Assembly (NCBI GenBank): GCA_964576115.1
Contig: CAZNUA010000001.1
Coordinates: 1 to 42,805 of the forward strand
From: CAYSYY01 sp964576115 [NCBI: uncultured Gemmatimonadota bacterium]
GTDB lineage: Bacteria > Blakebacterota > Blakebacteria > Blakebacterales
Direction of reading: 5' to 3'
DNA length: 42,805 bases
The position numbers were made by a program, and so were the translations under genes. Shown here piece after piece: positions 34,693 to 42,805 of the stretch; position 1 is the first letter of the stretch, and each line of letters begins with the position of its first letter. The notes under the pieces were generated by a model. It had not been told where the DNA came from and did not search any database. It worked only from the letters and a program-made list of their open reading frames with translations.

Positions 34693-35892
34693 TCAGAATC
34701 CCGAGACGAATCCGAGGATGATCCGGTCGGCCTCGAGAGCCAGATCGCGGGTATACTCGGCCATCAGGCGCAGGTTGCGCCGGAGCAGATAGGAAGCCGA
34801 GAAGGTGGCAGTCTCGTACTCCACGACCGCATCGTCGCTGGTGACCTGGTTGTAGAGCGCGATCGCCGCCCAGCGACCATCTTCCCCCTGCGGGAGCCAG
34901 GTCAATTCAGCCACCATGCCGGTGGTTTCGGCGTCGTTCAGGCCGAATCCGGGATTGGAGTCGGTGCGCCGCAGGTACTGCCCCGTGAAGGTGAGGTTAC
35001 CCTCCATGAGACCGAGCACGAGATCGGGGCCGAGCATCGAGACCTCGTTCTCGAAAGGTGCGCCTCCGAGGGTGATCTGTTCCCGGGTGGCGTACCAGAA
35101 GCCGCCCAGCATCAGGGGTCCGAGTTCGTAAGCCCCCCGCAGGGAGTAGCCCTTGTCGCGGTCGGCGTCGTAGATCCGGTTGGCGCCCGCTTCGGGCTTG
35201 CCGTTGCCGTTGACGATCTGCCCCACCAGCCCCAGCCCGAAGGGCGTGTCATAGGTGATCATGGCCCCCCGGTCATAGGTCAGGTTGGTCATCGAGGCCC
35301 CGGGTCGGACCCGGTAGACCTGGTAATCCTCATAGGTCAGACGCAGTTCCCGTTTCATGAGCGGATCGGAGATCTGGAACTGCCCCAGCATCACATCCAG
35401 GGGCAGACCGCCCAGGTTGTTGAAGTGGATATAGGCATCCTCGATCCCGGCCACCTCGCCGCGCTCGGAGAGGTAGAAGTAGAAGTAGTAGCCGATATCG
35501 GGGGCCACGTTACCCCCGCTCAGGAACTTCAGGGCCCAGGGAGCCTGCAGGTCGCTGAACTCGGTGTTCCCCATTCCGTGGGCGTAGTAGACATCGAACC
35601 GCACCCCCACCGGCAGCTCGCGCTGGAGCAGCAGCGTTTCGTCGCCGGTCTCCCGGAAAGCCCGGATCGGTTCCTGGTCGTCGGGGAGCTGAAAGCCGTT
35701 GCCGGCGAAATCCTCACCGTAGGCTTTCAGGCGCGGCACCGGGGCGTGGCAGGTGCTGCACGAAAAGCCGTACTTGCGGGCGAAAGCCGGGATGGCCTCG
35801 GCCCGGCGGGTCGGCACCGCCACGACGATCAGGACATACCCCGTCAGGACGGCCGATATCAGCCATAAGGCTCTCTTTCTGCGCTTCACCAC
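34693..35892 (-). CDS. Monohaem c-type cytochrome fused to an outer-membrane beta-barrel
   Basis: The 399-residue precursor has an N-terminal membrane or signal segment (LWLISAVLTGYVLIVVAV). One haem c site, CSTCH (45-49), lies in IPAFARKYGFSCSTCHAPVP, followed by RLKAYGEDFAGNGFQLPD. This beginning is typical of a family in which a small haem segment precedes a barrel. The remaining 320 residues look like amphipathic beta strands (YYFYFYLSERGEVAGIEDAY; LTFTGQYLRRTD), and the protein ends in GFVSGF with a C-terminal Phe. The gene overlaps the upstream pentahaem gene (GTGGTGA); the GTG at 35892 or the next at 35889 is the start. Together they may move electrons across the outer membrane. Confidence 0.82.
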   Translation of the reverse strand: MVKRRKRALWLISAVLTGYVLIVVAVPTRRAEAIPAFARKYGFSCSTCHAPVPRLKAYGEDFAGNGFQLPDDQEPIRAFRETGDETLLLQRELPVGVRFDVYYAHGMGNTEFSDLQAPWALKFLSGGNVAPDIGYYFYFYLSERGEVAGIEDAYIHFNNLGGLPLDVMLGQFQISDPLMKRELRLTYEDYQVYRVRPGASMTNLTYDRGAMITYDTPFGLGLVGQIVNGNGKPEAGANRIYDADRDKGYSLRGAYELGPLMLGGFWYATREQITLGGAPFENEVSMLGPDLVLGLMEGNLTFTGQYLRRTDSNPGFGLNDAETTGMVAELTWLPQGEDGRWAAIALYNQVTSDDAVVEYETATFSASYLLRRNLRLMAEYTRDLALEADRIILGFVSGF

Positions 35893-37304
35893 TCTACAAC
35901 CTCCGCTTGAGTGACGCCGGTATTCCAGACGATAGTCTCGGTTTCATCTTCGGGTACGTTCAGGAAATCGCCCACCGACTTGACCAGTTTGCGGAACTTC
36001 AGGACGGCCCGGAAGGTGATCGAACCCAGGGCGATGTCGTCGGGCAGGGTCCAGGTGTAGGTCTCGATCTTCGTCTCGCGCGGGCCGATCCGGTAGTCGG
36101 TGCCCAGGCTGGCGGTGTTCCACTGCATGATGGTACGCCGGCCCTGCTCGTCGAAGTAGGGCACGGTGAAGATGCGGTCCCCTTCGTACGGGGTGGCGTC
36201 GCGCGGCAGGCCGGCGAAGCCGGGCTCATCGAGCGGTTCGCCCAGATCCTGATAGGCCAGCTCGTTGCTGGTGAGGTTGTGCTCTTCCCCCTCAAAACCC
36301 TTGGGATCGACCGGCAGGTGGTAGACGGTGCCGTCGGCCGAGACCGCCTCGACCTCGAGCCAGAGCTGACGGTCTTCGACCGACCCGGTCGGCACCTTGT
36401 GCCCGGCCTTCTGGTTGAAGAGCGCCACCGAAAGCCGCATCGGCTCCCCCGGCACGAGCTCGTCGACATCGGGCCACATGACGATCTCGACCACACCGGT
36501 GATCTTGGTCAGCACGTGGGCGCCGTGGAAGAGATGGTGGCGCAGGTCGGGGAGGATCTGCGCACCCATTTTGGCGCTGCGTCCCGGGGCCGGGGGCATG
36601 TGACAGTCCTGACAGGGCACCCCTTCGGCGGCATAGGGGCCCTCGGCCCATTCGAGCTGGGTCGACTTGACCCAGATATCCCACGGATTGGCTTCGTTGT
36701 GGCAAGTGCCGCAGAATTCAGCCGTGGAGAGAAACTCGCTGCGAACGGTGGTGTGATGGGGCGACTCCAGACCATCCCGGTTGCCGTACTTGGTCGAACC
36801 GGGCACCGACTGCCAGTTGAAGTTGAAGGGCGTCTCGCCCGCGAAGCCAACCACGGTATGACAGAGATCGCAGGTCACTCCCTCGTCGGCCATCCCCCCC
36901 GAACCGGGGCGCGGGGGCGGGGTGTCGCCGGCCAGGAAAGCGATCGGGGCGTGGCAGCCGTTACAGCCGTCATCCACCCCGTCGAGGCGGTCCTTACGCT
37001 CGGCGTGCGGTACGGCCAGATCGAAATACTCGATTTCATCCCAGTGGTGCACATAGGCCTGGCTCATCATGGCCCGGGTCCACTGCTGGTAGATGTCGCT
37101 GTGGCAGGCGCCGCAGCGGCGGGCGCGTTCGTAGTCATCGTAGGAGCGCGAGCCGTGGGCCGCTTCGCCGGCCGGCACGTCGGCCTGATACCAGGTCCCG
37201 CCGGCGGGACCAAACGGAAACCCGGCGCCGATGAGCAGAAGCGCGACCAGACCGAGAAAAGCCATTATCCGGCGGCGGCGACGGGAGGTGGGGTACGTGA
37301 CCAT
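35886..37304 (-). CDS. Pentahaem c-type cytochrome
   Basis: Using the ATG at 37302-37304 (GGAG nine bases upstream), the 472-residue precursor has a basic stretch and hydrophobic anchor (RRRRRIMAFLGLVALLLIGA). Five CXXCH motifs follow: CGACH (64-68), CNGCH (114-118), CDLCH (145-149), CGTCH (198-202) and CQDCH (231-235). The QDCHMPPAPG segment resembles the cytochrome c554 and related multihaem families. The last 200 residues lack haem motifs and look beta-rich (VGDFLNVPEDETE; TYTWTLPDDIALGSITFRAV), perhaps an immunoglobulin-like docking domain. It sits in the periplasm or on the inner membrane. It overlaps and co-translates with the barrel cytochrome downstream. The electron donor is unknown. 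Confidence 0.88.
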   Translation of the reverse strand: MVTYPTSRRRRRIMAFLGLVALLLIGAGFPFGPAGGTWYQADVPAGEAAHGSRSYDDYERARRCGACHSDIYQQWTRAMMSQAYVHHWDEIEYFDLAVPHAERKDRLDGVDDGCNGCHAPIAFLAGDTPPPRPGSGGMADEGVTCDLCHTVVGFAGETPFNFNWQSVPGSTKYGNRDGLESPHHTTVRSEFLSTAEFCGTCHNEANPWDIWVKSTQLEWAEGPYAAEGVPCQDCHMPPAPGRSAKMGAQILPDLRHHLFHGAHVLTKITGVVEIVMWPDVDELVPGEPMRLSVALFNQKAGHKVPTGSVEDRQLWLEVEAVSADGTVYHLPVDPKGFEGEEHNLTSNELAYQDLGEPLDEPGFAGLPRDATPYEGDRIFTVPYFDEQGRRTIMQWNTASLGTDYRIGPRETKIETYTWTLPDDIALGSITFRAVLKFRKLVKSVGDFLNVPEDETETIVWNTGVTQAEVVEW

Positions 37305-37525
37305 TCTCAACTCCGGTCGGCGGTAAGGGAAAGATCCGGGTCGATCTCTCACCATAACGTTCTTAATGATCTTCATTCTTGATAAGTATGACCGATCCCG
37401 GTCTGGAATTCAAGACTTTCGGTGGTGCCTCCGTTCCGAACCGCATTTATTGAGTGCTCCGAAATAACCGCGCTCCGGTGTCCCGATCCCGGCTCCGATC
37501 CGACCCCCTGACGCACGAGGCTCTC

Positions 37526-39589
37526 ATGACGATGACCTCCCGCCGCTCCCCGATGACGATGATTCTCCACCATCCGGCCAGGCTCACTCCGATCCTCACC
37601 CTCGTCCTGGTGATCGGCCTCGGCTCCCCGGTGTCAGCCCCCGTTGTGCAGGCCCAGCAGCGCACCCAGGCCGAGATCGACGCCTACCGGGCCATGACCG
37701 CCCTCGAAGATCCGGCCGCCCGCCTGGAGGCGGTCGAGGATTTCTTCGAGCGCTGGCCCGGAAGCGGTTACCGGACCGCGGTTCTGCAGGTGGGCATGAT
37801 CGCCGCCGCCGAAATCGAACCCCAGGGCGAGCTGGCGCTCGAGTACGCCGAACGCTACATCGAGGCCTACAGTGCCCGCTCCCCCCGCCCGCTGGCCCTG
37901 GCGTACGCCGCCCGTCAGCTCGAAACCGCCGGCTCTCATCCCGATCGGGTGGACGAATGGCTCGCCGAGGCCCTGGACGGAGCCGAGTCGCTGACCGGCC
38001 GGACCGGTGTCGGTCTCTGGAACGCGGCAGCTTTCATCGCCCATTCCCGGGGCGACGTCGCCACCGCCATCGAACGGCAGCGCCGGTCGCTGGACATCTA
38101 TCCCTCGGCCCCCGGTCGCATCACCCTGGCTCGCTACCTGATCGACGGCGGTGAACTGGCCGCAGCCGAGGAGCAGATCGCTTCAGCGGTCATCGAATTG
38201 CCCGATAACGAGGCCGCCCGCGCGGCGCTCGACGACCTTGCTGAGCAGCGCGCGGGGGACACCGCGGGAGAGGCGGCATACAAGGAACAACTGCTGGCGG
38301 CTCAGGCCGACGTCATGTTGGCCGCAGCCGACGACGAACTGACGGTCAAGCAGACCCTCGCCCTCGCCTTCGCCAAACTGGGCCTGCTGCTCGACCGGGC
38401 TGATGCTTATGCGGTCGAGATCGAACGGGAAGTCGGTTCGGAAGCCAGCGCCGACGCCTTTCTGGCCGCCCGCACCGCCGCGGCCTCCGTTCACCTGGCA
38501 CGGGGACGGGCCGAGGCGGCTCTGGCCGCCGCCAGGCCTGCCCTGCCGATCGCCAGCCCCTATGCCTACGATTTCCATCTCGCCCGGGGGAAGGCCCTCG
38601 AGTCGCTCGGCCGGGATGAAGAGGCCATCGAAGCCTATCTGGAAAGTGCCGGCATGGTCACCAACGCAGCCATCATGGCGGCTCTCGAGCCGGTCTGGGA
38701 GCGGGTCCACGGCTCGCTCAACGGTCTCGAAAATCGGCGGGAGAGGTTGCGGCAGAGGCTGGAACGCTGGCATCCCGAAGGAACCTTCGCCCCGCCCGAC
38801 GACTGGTCGGGCCGGGTGGTTCTGGCCGAACTGTTTACCGGCTCCGAATGCGGCCCCTGTCTGGGTGCCGATGTGGCCTTCGACGGCCTGATCGCCTATT
38901 ACCCCCCCACGACCGTGGCCATCCTGGTCCATCATGAACACATTCCCCGCCCCGATCCGATGACCAATCCCGACACGATCGATCGGATGAACTACTACAG
39001 CCGGGAGGTGGTGCGCGGCACCCCGACCGTGATCATCAACGGCACAGATGCCGTGGTCGGGGGCGGAAGCCGGTCCGCCGCCAGGGGTCGTTTCGGTACC
39101 TATACCTGGATGATCGGCCGCCACCTGACCGAGGCTCCCCGGCTTGACATCACCATCTCGGCCGAACGGCGCGACACCAGGCTCGACGTGACGGCTCGGG
39201 CGCACCTCAAGAACCCGGGATCCTCGGAGAATGAGGATCTGCGTCTGCGCCTGGCGGTGGCTGAGGAAGTGGTTCACTACGAGGGCAGCAACGGGGTGAC
39301 CGAACACCGTCTGGTGGTCCGCGGCTTCATCGGCGGGCACGACGGCTGGGCTCTGGAACCAGGGCGGGAAACGACTCACATCGATGCTTCCTGGGACGTC
39401 GCCGCCCGCGAGGCCGAACTGCAGACCTACCTCGAGACCTTCCAGGCCGAGAATCCCGACAGCTTTGCCGGTGACGGCTTCACCGAACTCACGCACGAGA
39501 TTGACGAAAGCCGGCTCGTGGTGGTGGCGTTCGTGCAGAACGAGACCACGAAAGAGATCTACCAGGCCCGGGTTCTCGACGTGCGCTGA
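37526..39589 (+). CDS. Exported TPR protein with C-terminal thioredoxin-like domain
   Basis: From the ATG at 37526 (GAGG five bases before), the 687-residue precursor has a signal peptide (LTPILTLVLVIGLGSPVSAP). A long helical TPR-like region follows: EDFFERWPGSGYRTAVLQVG; AYLESAGMVTNAAIMAALEP. Then comes a thioredoxin-fold domain: VVLAELFTGSECGPCLGADV with a CGPC active site, and VRGTPTVIINGTDAVV with the cis-Pro. A beta-rich C-terminal domain (RLDVTARAHLKNPGSSENED) ends the protein. The CGPC motif is the reducing thioredoxin type, so it may act as a periplasmic disulfide reductase. It is divergent from the pentahaem cytochrome operon, which suggests a role in cytochrome maturation, but this is inference. 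Confidence 0.82.
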   Translation: MTMTSRRSPMTMILHHPARLTPILTLVLVIGLGSPVSAPVVQAQQRTQAEIDAYRAMTALEDPAARLEAVEDFFERWPGSGYRTAVLQVGMIAAAEIEPQGELALEYAERYIEAYSARSPRPLALAYAARQLETAGSHPDRVDEWLAEALDGAESLTGRTGVGLWNAAAFIAHSRGDVATAIERQRRSLDIYPSAPGRITLARYLIDGGELAAAEEQIASAVIELPDNEAARAALDDLAEQRAGDTAGEAAYKEQLLAAQADVMLAAADDELTVKQTLALAFAKLGLLLDRADAYAVEIEREVGSEASADAFLAARTAAASVHLARGRAEAALAAARPALPIASPYAYDFHLARGKALESLGRDEEAIEAYLESAGMVTNAAIMAALEPVWERVHGSLNGLENRRERLRQRLERWHPEGTFAPPDDWSGRVVLAELFTGSECGPCLGADVAFDGLIAYYPPTTVAILVHHEHIPRPDPMTNPDTIDRMNYYSREVVRGTPTVIINGTDAVVGGGSRSAARGRFGTYTWMIGRHLTEAPRLDITISAERRDTRLDVTARAHLKNPGSSENEDLRLRLAVAEEVVHYEGSNGVTEHRLVVRGFIGGHDGWALEPGRETTHIDASWDVAAREAELQTYLETFQAENPDSFAGDGFTELTHEIDESRLVVVAFVQNETTKEIYQARVLDVR

Positions 39590-39723
39590 ACGAACGAGAA
39601 AGACAAAACAGGACCGGCCTGACCGGCAGGCTATCCGGCATACTGCGTTCGACGCCCCGGTCCCGCCGGTGATATGCTTCCGGCTGTCACCCTTCCCGTC
39701 CACGGCAGCCGGAGGCAGGAGTC

Positions 39724-40998
39724 ATGTCGAGCCGTCCTCTCAGAGACCGTCGCAGCTTCCTGAAGAGTTCCCTGGCCGCGGCGGCCACGATCACGATCGT
39801 GCCCCGCCGGGTCTTGGGAGGCCAGGGGCACACCCCTCCCAGCGAGGAACTGACCCGGGCCATCATCGGCGTGGGCGGTATGGGCCGCGGCCACATCCGC
39901 TATGAAGGAGCGCGACTGCTGGCCGTCTGCGATGTGGACCAGGGTCATCTCGACCGGGCCCGGGAAGAGGCCGGATCCGGGGTGAAAGGCTATCACGACT
40001 TCCGTGAGGTTCTGGACCGGACCGACATCGATATCGTGCACATCGCCACCCCGCCCCACTGGCACGGACTGATCGCCGCAGCGGCGGCCGAGGCAGGCAA
40101 GGACATCTGGTGCGAGAAGCCGATGACCCGCACCATCGGCGAGGGTCAAAAGGTGGTCGAGGCGGTGCGGCGCAACGGGCGCATCTTCCGCCTCAACACC
40201 TGGTTCCGCTTCACCGACAACTTCTACGGTATGGGCACGACGGTGAAGCAGATCAAGAAGGTGGTCGAGAACCGCCTGCTCGGCTGGCCGCTCAAAGTGA
40301 CCGTGAGCGGCGTGACCGGTTTCGACTGGAAGTTCTACTGGAGCGGGCGTCACGATCTGGTCCCGCAGCCGGTGCCACCCGAACTCGATTACGACTTCTG
40401 GCTCGGTCCCGCACCGGTCAAACCCTACCACCCCCACCGGGTCCATTCCTCATTCCGCGGCTATTGGGACTATGACGGGGGTGGTCTCGGCGACATGGGT
40501 CAGCACTACCTCGACCCGGTTCAGTACCTGATCGAGAAGGACGACACCAGCCCGGTCCAGGTGTCGATAGACGCCCCCCAGCAACACCCCGACGCGGTCG
40601 GTTCGTGGCGGCGCATCACCTACCGCTACGCCGACGGCTGCGAGATCGTGCTCGACGGCGCCAACAGCGACACCGAAGCGGCCTATATCGAAGGTCCCGA
40701 AGGGCGGCTCTATCGGGGTTTCCGCTCCGATCTGCCCGATTTCGAGCGCCTTGTGGCCGACCTGCCCGAACCCACCGAGCAGGTGACCGATTTCCACGAA
40801 GCGGTGCGCATCCGCACCCCCTTCGCCCTGAACGAGTCCAACGGTCACCGCTCGTGCACGATCGTGAACCTGGGGGTGATCGCTCTGCGCCTGCGGCGCG
40901 ACCTGCGTTACGATCCCGTCGCCCAACGCTTCACCGACGATACCGAAGCCAACCGCCTCGTCACCCAGCCCATGCGCGCTCCCTGGCACCTGGTCTAG
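39724..40998 (+). CDS. Tat-exported Gfo/Idh/MocA family oxidoreductase
   Basis: The 424-residue protein has a Tat signal (RDRRSFLKSSLAAAATITIV). The NAD(P)-binding Rossmann fold follows: RAIIGVGGMGRGHIRYEG, VCDVDQGHLDRA, DIVHIATPPHWHGLIAAAA and WCEKPMTRTI, the conserved EKP lysine. The substrate domain includes GGGLGDMGQHYLDPVQYLIE. Its ATG follows GGAGGCAGGAG. Tat export of family members with the cofactor bound is common in bacteria that process glycans outside the cytoplasm. The DUF1080 gene starts 12 bases downstream, so the two are co-transcribed. The pair fits the oxidation of a sugar to a 3-keto form and its further cleavage. The precise sugar is not known. Confidence 0.88.
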   Translation: MSSRPLRDRRSFLKSSLAAAATITIVPRRVLGGQGHTPPSEELTRAIIGVGGMGRGHIRYEGARLLAVCDVDQGHLDRAREEAGSGVKGYHDFREVLDRTDIDIVHIATPPHWHGLIAAAAAEAGKDIWCEKPMTRTIGEGQKVVEAVRRNGRIFRLNTWFRFTDNFYGMGTTVKQIKKVVENRLLGWPLKVTVSGVTGFDWKFYWSGRHDLVPQPVPPELDYDFWLGPAPVKPYHPHRVHSSFRGYWDYDGGGLGDMGQHYLDPVQYLIEKDDTSPVQVSIDAPQQHPDAVGSWRRITYRYADGCEIVLDGANSDTEAAYIEGPEGRLYRGFRSDLPDFERLVADLPEPTEQVTDFHEAVRIRTPFALNESNGHRSCTIVNLGVIALRLRRDLRYDPVAQRFTDDTEANRLVTQPMRAPWHLV

Positions 40999-41010
40999 AG
41001 GAGAGGAACG

Positions 41011-42805
41011 ATGACGACTTCAGTGTTCTCCCGCCCGTTCGGTTCCCTTCTCGGTCTCGCTGCCGGCCTTCTCCTCACAGCCGGTTGTGCCGGGTCGGCC
41101 GCCACGACCGCTCCACCCCCTCCCGAGGCCGAAACGCTGGCACTGCTGGCCCGGATGCCGGCCGGGACCACGACCGAGGAGAACGCCCTGTGTACCGACC
41201 TGCTGGCCGGGGGGCAGGCCCGGATCCTCGACGTGTGCCGCCAGCTCCTGCCGCCCGGTCAGACGGCCGGGGCCGATTCCTCGGCCCGCTTCGCCCTGGA
41301 GGGCCTGGCCCGGTGGGCCGGCCGACCGGGCGCCGCCGAGGATCGCGCTCTCTTCGAACAGGCCCTGCTCGCCGCCCTGGAAGCCGAACCGGAGTCCGAA
41401 GTGCGGGCCTTCCTGCTGGCCCGGCTCCAGCCGGTCGCCTCCGACGAGGCGGTGCCGACCGCGGCCTCCTTCCTGGCCGACGAACGCCTCTGCGAGCCGG
41501 CCGCCCGGATTCTCATCGCGCTGGGTTCCGATGCTGCCGGAGAGGCCCTGCTCACCGCCCTGCCCCGTTCGGCAGGAGCCACGACCCTCACCCTGGTCAA
41601 AGCTCTCGGTGACCTGCGCTTCGCCCCGGCCGTATACGAGATCTGGCGCCACAGCGCCTCGCCCGACCGGGCCCTGCGCGAAGCCGCCCTGTATGCCCTC
41701 GCTTCCATCGGTCCGGTCTCCACGCCCGACCTGCTGGCCGAAGCCTCGAGCAGCGGCCCCCCCTCGGCCCGGGCGCGGGCCCTCTCCTACCGCCTCCTCT
41801 ACGCCCGGCGGCTGGCCGAAGCCGGAGACGAAGCCGGGGCGTCCGCCCTGTGCCGGGAGATCGTGCGCGATGCCGCCCAACCGGTCAGCGCCCGGATCGC
41901 CGCCCTGAATACCGAGGCCGATCTGGTCGGCTCAGGGGCCTTCAGCGACATGGTCCATGCCCTGCAGTCGGGGCAGCCGCAACTGCAGGCTGCGGTCGCC
42001 GATCTGGTGGCCAGGATCCCCGGCGAGAATGCGACCCTGTACTGGCTGAACTACCAGGCCCACCTGCTTCCCGGGCTGCGCGGGAAGATCCGGACCGCCC
42101 TGCGGGCCCGGGTCGAGGACTGGCCGATCGACGCCCTGCTGGCTGCCATCCCCGTCTGGGACGATCAGCTGGCCCGGATGGCCTGGGCTGAACAGGACTC
42201 CACGGCACTCGTGGCCGAGGGCTTCGAGTGTCTGTTCAACGGCCGCGACCTGACCGGCTGGATCGGAGACACCATCGGGTACGTGGTTGAGGACGGCATG
42301 ATCGTGGTCGATCCCCAGCGGCGCGGCGGCGGAGGGAACCTGTACACCGCCGCCGAATACGACGACTTCATCTTCCGCTTCCAGTTCCGGCTCACCCCGG
42401 GAGCCAACAACGGCCTGGGCATCCGCGCCCCGCTGGAGGGTGACGCCGCCTACGTGGGCATGGAACTGCAGATCCTGGACAACTACGCCGAGCAGTACGC
42501 CGAGCTGCAGCCGTACCAGTACCACGGTTCGATCTACGGGGTGGTACCGGCCAGGCGGCGCGAACTGGCTCCGGCCGGCGAGTGGAACACCCAGGAGGTG
42601 ATCGCCGACGGACGGCACATCACCGTCATTCTCAACGGAACGGTGATCGTGGACGCCGATCTGTATGAGGCCGGTACGCCCGCTACCATGGACGGGCGCG
42701 ACCACCCTGGGCTGGCCCGCAACTCGGGCCACATAGGCTTTCTGGGTCACGGCTCGCAGGTGGAGTTCCGCAAGATCTGGATCAAATCCCTGGCCGACCC
42801 GGAGG
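41011..42805 (+). CDS. Lipoprotein with DUF1080 (3-keto-glycoside hydrolase family) domain, runs off the window
   Basis: The frame opens with an ATG 12 bases after the oxidoreductase (GGAGAGG site) and stays open for 598 codons to the window end. A lipoprotein signal (LLGLAAGLLLTAGCAGS) is followed by about 380 mostly helical Ala/Leu-rich residues with HEAT-like repetition (ALYALASIGPVSTPDLLAEA). From about residue 405 comes a DUF1080 beta-jelly roll: LFNGRDLTGWIGD, FRFQFRLTPGANNGLGIRAP, YVGMELQILDNYAEQYAELQ and YQYHGSIYGVVPARR. DUF1080 enzymes are linked to hydrolysis of 3-keto-glycosides, which suits the Gfo/Idh/MocA neighbour. The C-terminus is missing from the window; it is probably close, since the domain is nearly complete. 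Confidence 0.88.
   Translation, partial: MTTSVFSRPFGSLLGLAAGLLLTAGCAGSAATTAPPPPEAETLALLARMPAGTTTEENALCTDLLAGGQARILDVCRQLLPPGQTAGADSSARFALEGLARWAGRPGAAEDRALFEQALLAALEAEPESEVRAFLLARLQPVASDEAVPTAASFLADERLCEPAARILIALGSDAAGEALLTALPRSAGATTLTLVKALGDLRFAPAVYEIWRHSASPDRALREAALYALASIGPVSTPDLLAEASSSGPPSARARALSYRLLYARRLAEAGDEAGASALCREIVRDAAQPVSARIAALNTEADLVGSGAFSDMVHALQSGQPQLQAAVADLVARIPGENATLYWLNYQAHLLPGLRGKIRTALRARVEDWPIDALLAAIPVWDDQLARMAWAEQDSTALVAEGFECLFNGRDLTGWIGDTIGYVVEDGMIVVDPQRRGGGGNLYTAAEYDDFIFRFQFRLTPGANNGLGIRAPLEGDAAYVGMELQILDNYAEQYAELQPYQYHGSIYGVVPARRRELAPAGEWNTQEVIADGRHITVILNGTVIVDADLYEAGTPATMDGRDHPGLARNSGHIGFLGHGSQVEFRKIWIKSLADPE

Noticed and set aside
34580-34792. 70-codon plus-strand frame over the hairpin and the end of the barrel cytochrome gene
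   Set aside because: It overlaps the cytochrome coding end in antisense and has no ribosome site or recognisable product.

Overview
The window is a GC-rich bacterial chromosome segment with about 33 protein genes and no rRNA, tRNA or CRISPR that I could see. The host looks like a diderm (Gram-negative type) bacterium. Signs are the many lipoprotein signals, Tat signals on periplasmic enzymes, an outer-membrane-barrel cytochrome, and secreted amidohydrolases. An orphan ADOP-type FtsX permease and two six-bladed beta-propeller lipoproteins resemble gene content common in Acidobacteriota, Gemmatimonadota and related lineages. The phylum is an inference from gene content only; no marker gene in the window settles it. 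The ferredoxin-linked 2-oxoacid oxidoreductase and multihaem cytochromes suggest an anaerobic or facultative, peptide- and glycan-using heterotroph.

Layout. 0-3.4 kb: the 3' end of a penicillin-acylase-type hydrolase, a C69 dipeptidase, a decayed rsgA fragment and an intact rsgA. 3.5-8.7 kb: a comparatively AT-rich isoprenylcysteine-methyltransferase-like membrane protein, a translationally coupled pair of lipoproteins of unknown function, a DUF4197 lipoprotein and a beta-propeller lipoprotein. 8.8-11.4 kb: a compact operon of archaeal-type HMG-CoA synthase, thiolase and DUF35 OB-fold/zinc-ribbon protein. 11.5-14.9 kb: a methyltransferase, an exported asparaginase and a second beta-propeller lipoprotein. 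15.2-20.4 kb: an operon of a triple-PPC-domain secreted protein, a second isoprenylcysteine-methyltransferase-like protein and a Tat-exported GH127 glycosidase with a LamG domain inserted in it. 20.6-26.8 kb: a TPR protein, an unknown exported protein, a Tat-exported amidase, a free-methionine-R-sulfoxide reductase and a Tat/lipoprotein TIM-barrel isomerase-like protein. 27-31.3 kb: an HEXXH membrane protein, the ADOP permease and a duplicated membrane protein. 31.5-34.3 kb: a 2-oxoacid:ferredoxin oxidoreductase operon with fused beta and gamma subunits. 34.7-37.3 kb: a pentahaem cytochrome translationally overlapped with a monohaem beta-barrel protein. 37.5-42.8 kb: a TPR-thioredoxin fusion, then a Tat-exported Gfo/Idh/MocA oxidoreductase and a DUF1080 (3-keto-glycoside hydrolase family) lipoprotein that runs off the window.

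Themes. (1) Extracytoplasmic hydrolysis of amides and peptides: S45, C69, asparaginase and amidase. (2) Extracytoplasmic glycan processing: GH127, and a Gfo/Idh/MocA plus DUF1080 pair with a related TIM-barrel protein 13 kb away, suggestive of 3-keto-sugar chemistry. (3) Acyl-CoA and ferredoxin metabolism: the oxidoreductase operon plus the HMG-CoA synthase cassette. (4) A candidate envelope electron-transfer module of pentahaem cytochrome and haem-barrel protein, divergent from a thioredoxin-fold protein. The most notable points are the GH127 protein whose inserted LamG domain appears circularly permuted, the cytochrome/barrel pair and the structured intergenic region beside it, the archaeal-style HMG-CoA cassette, and the rsgA remnant next to the intact gene.
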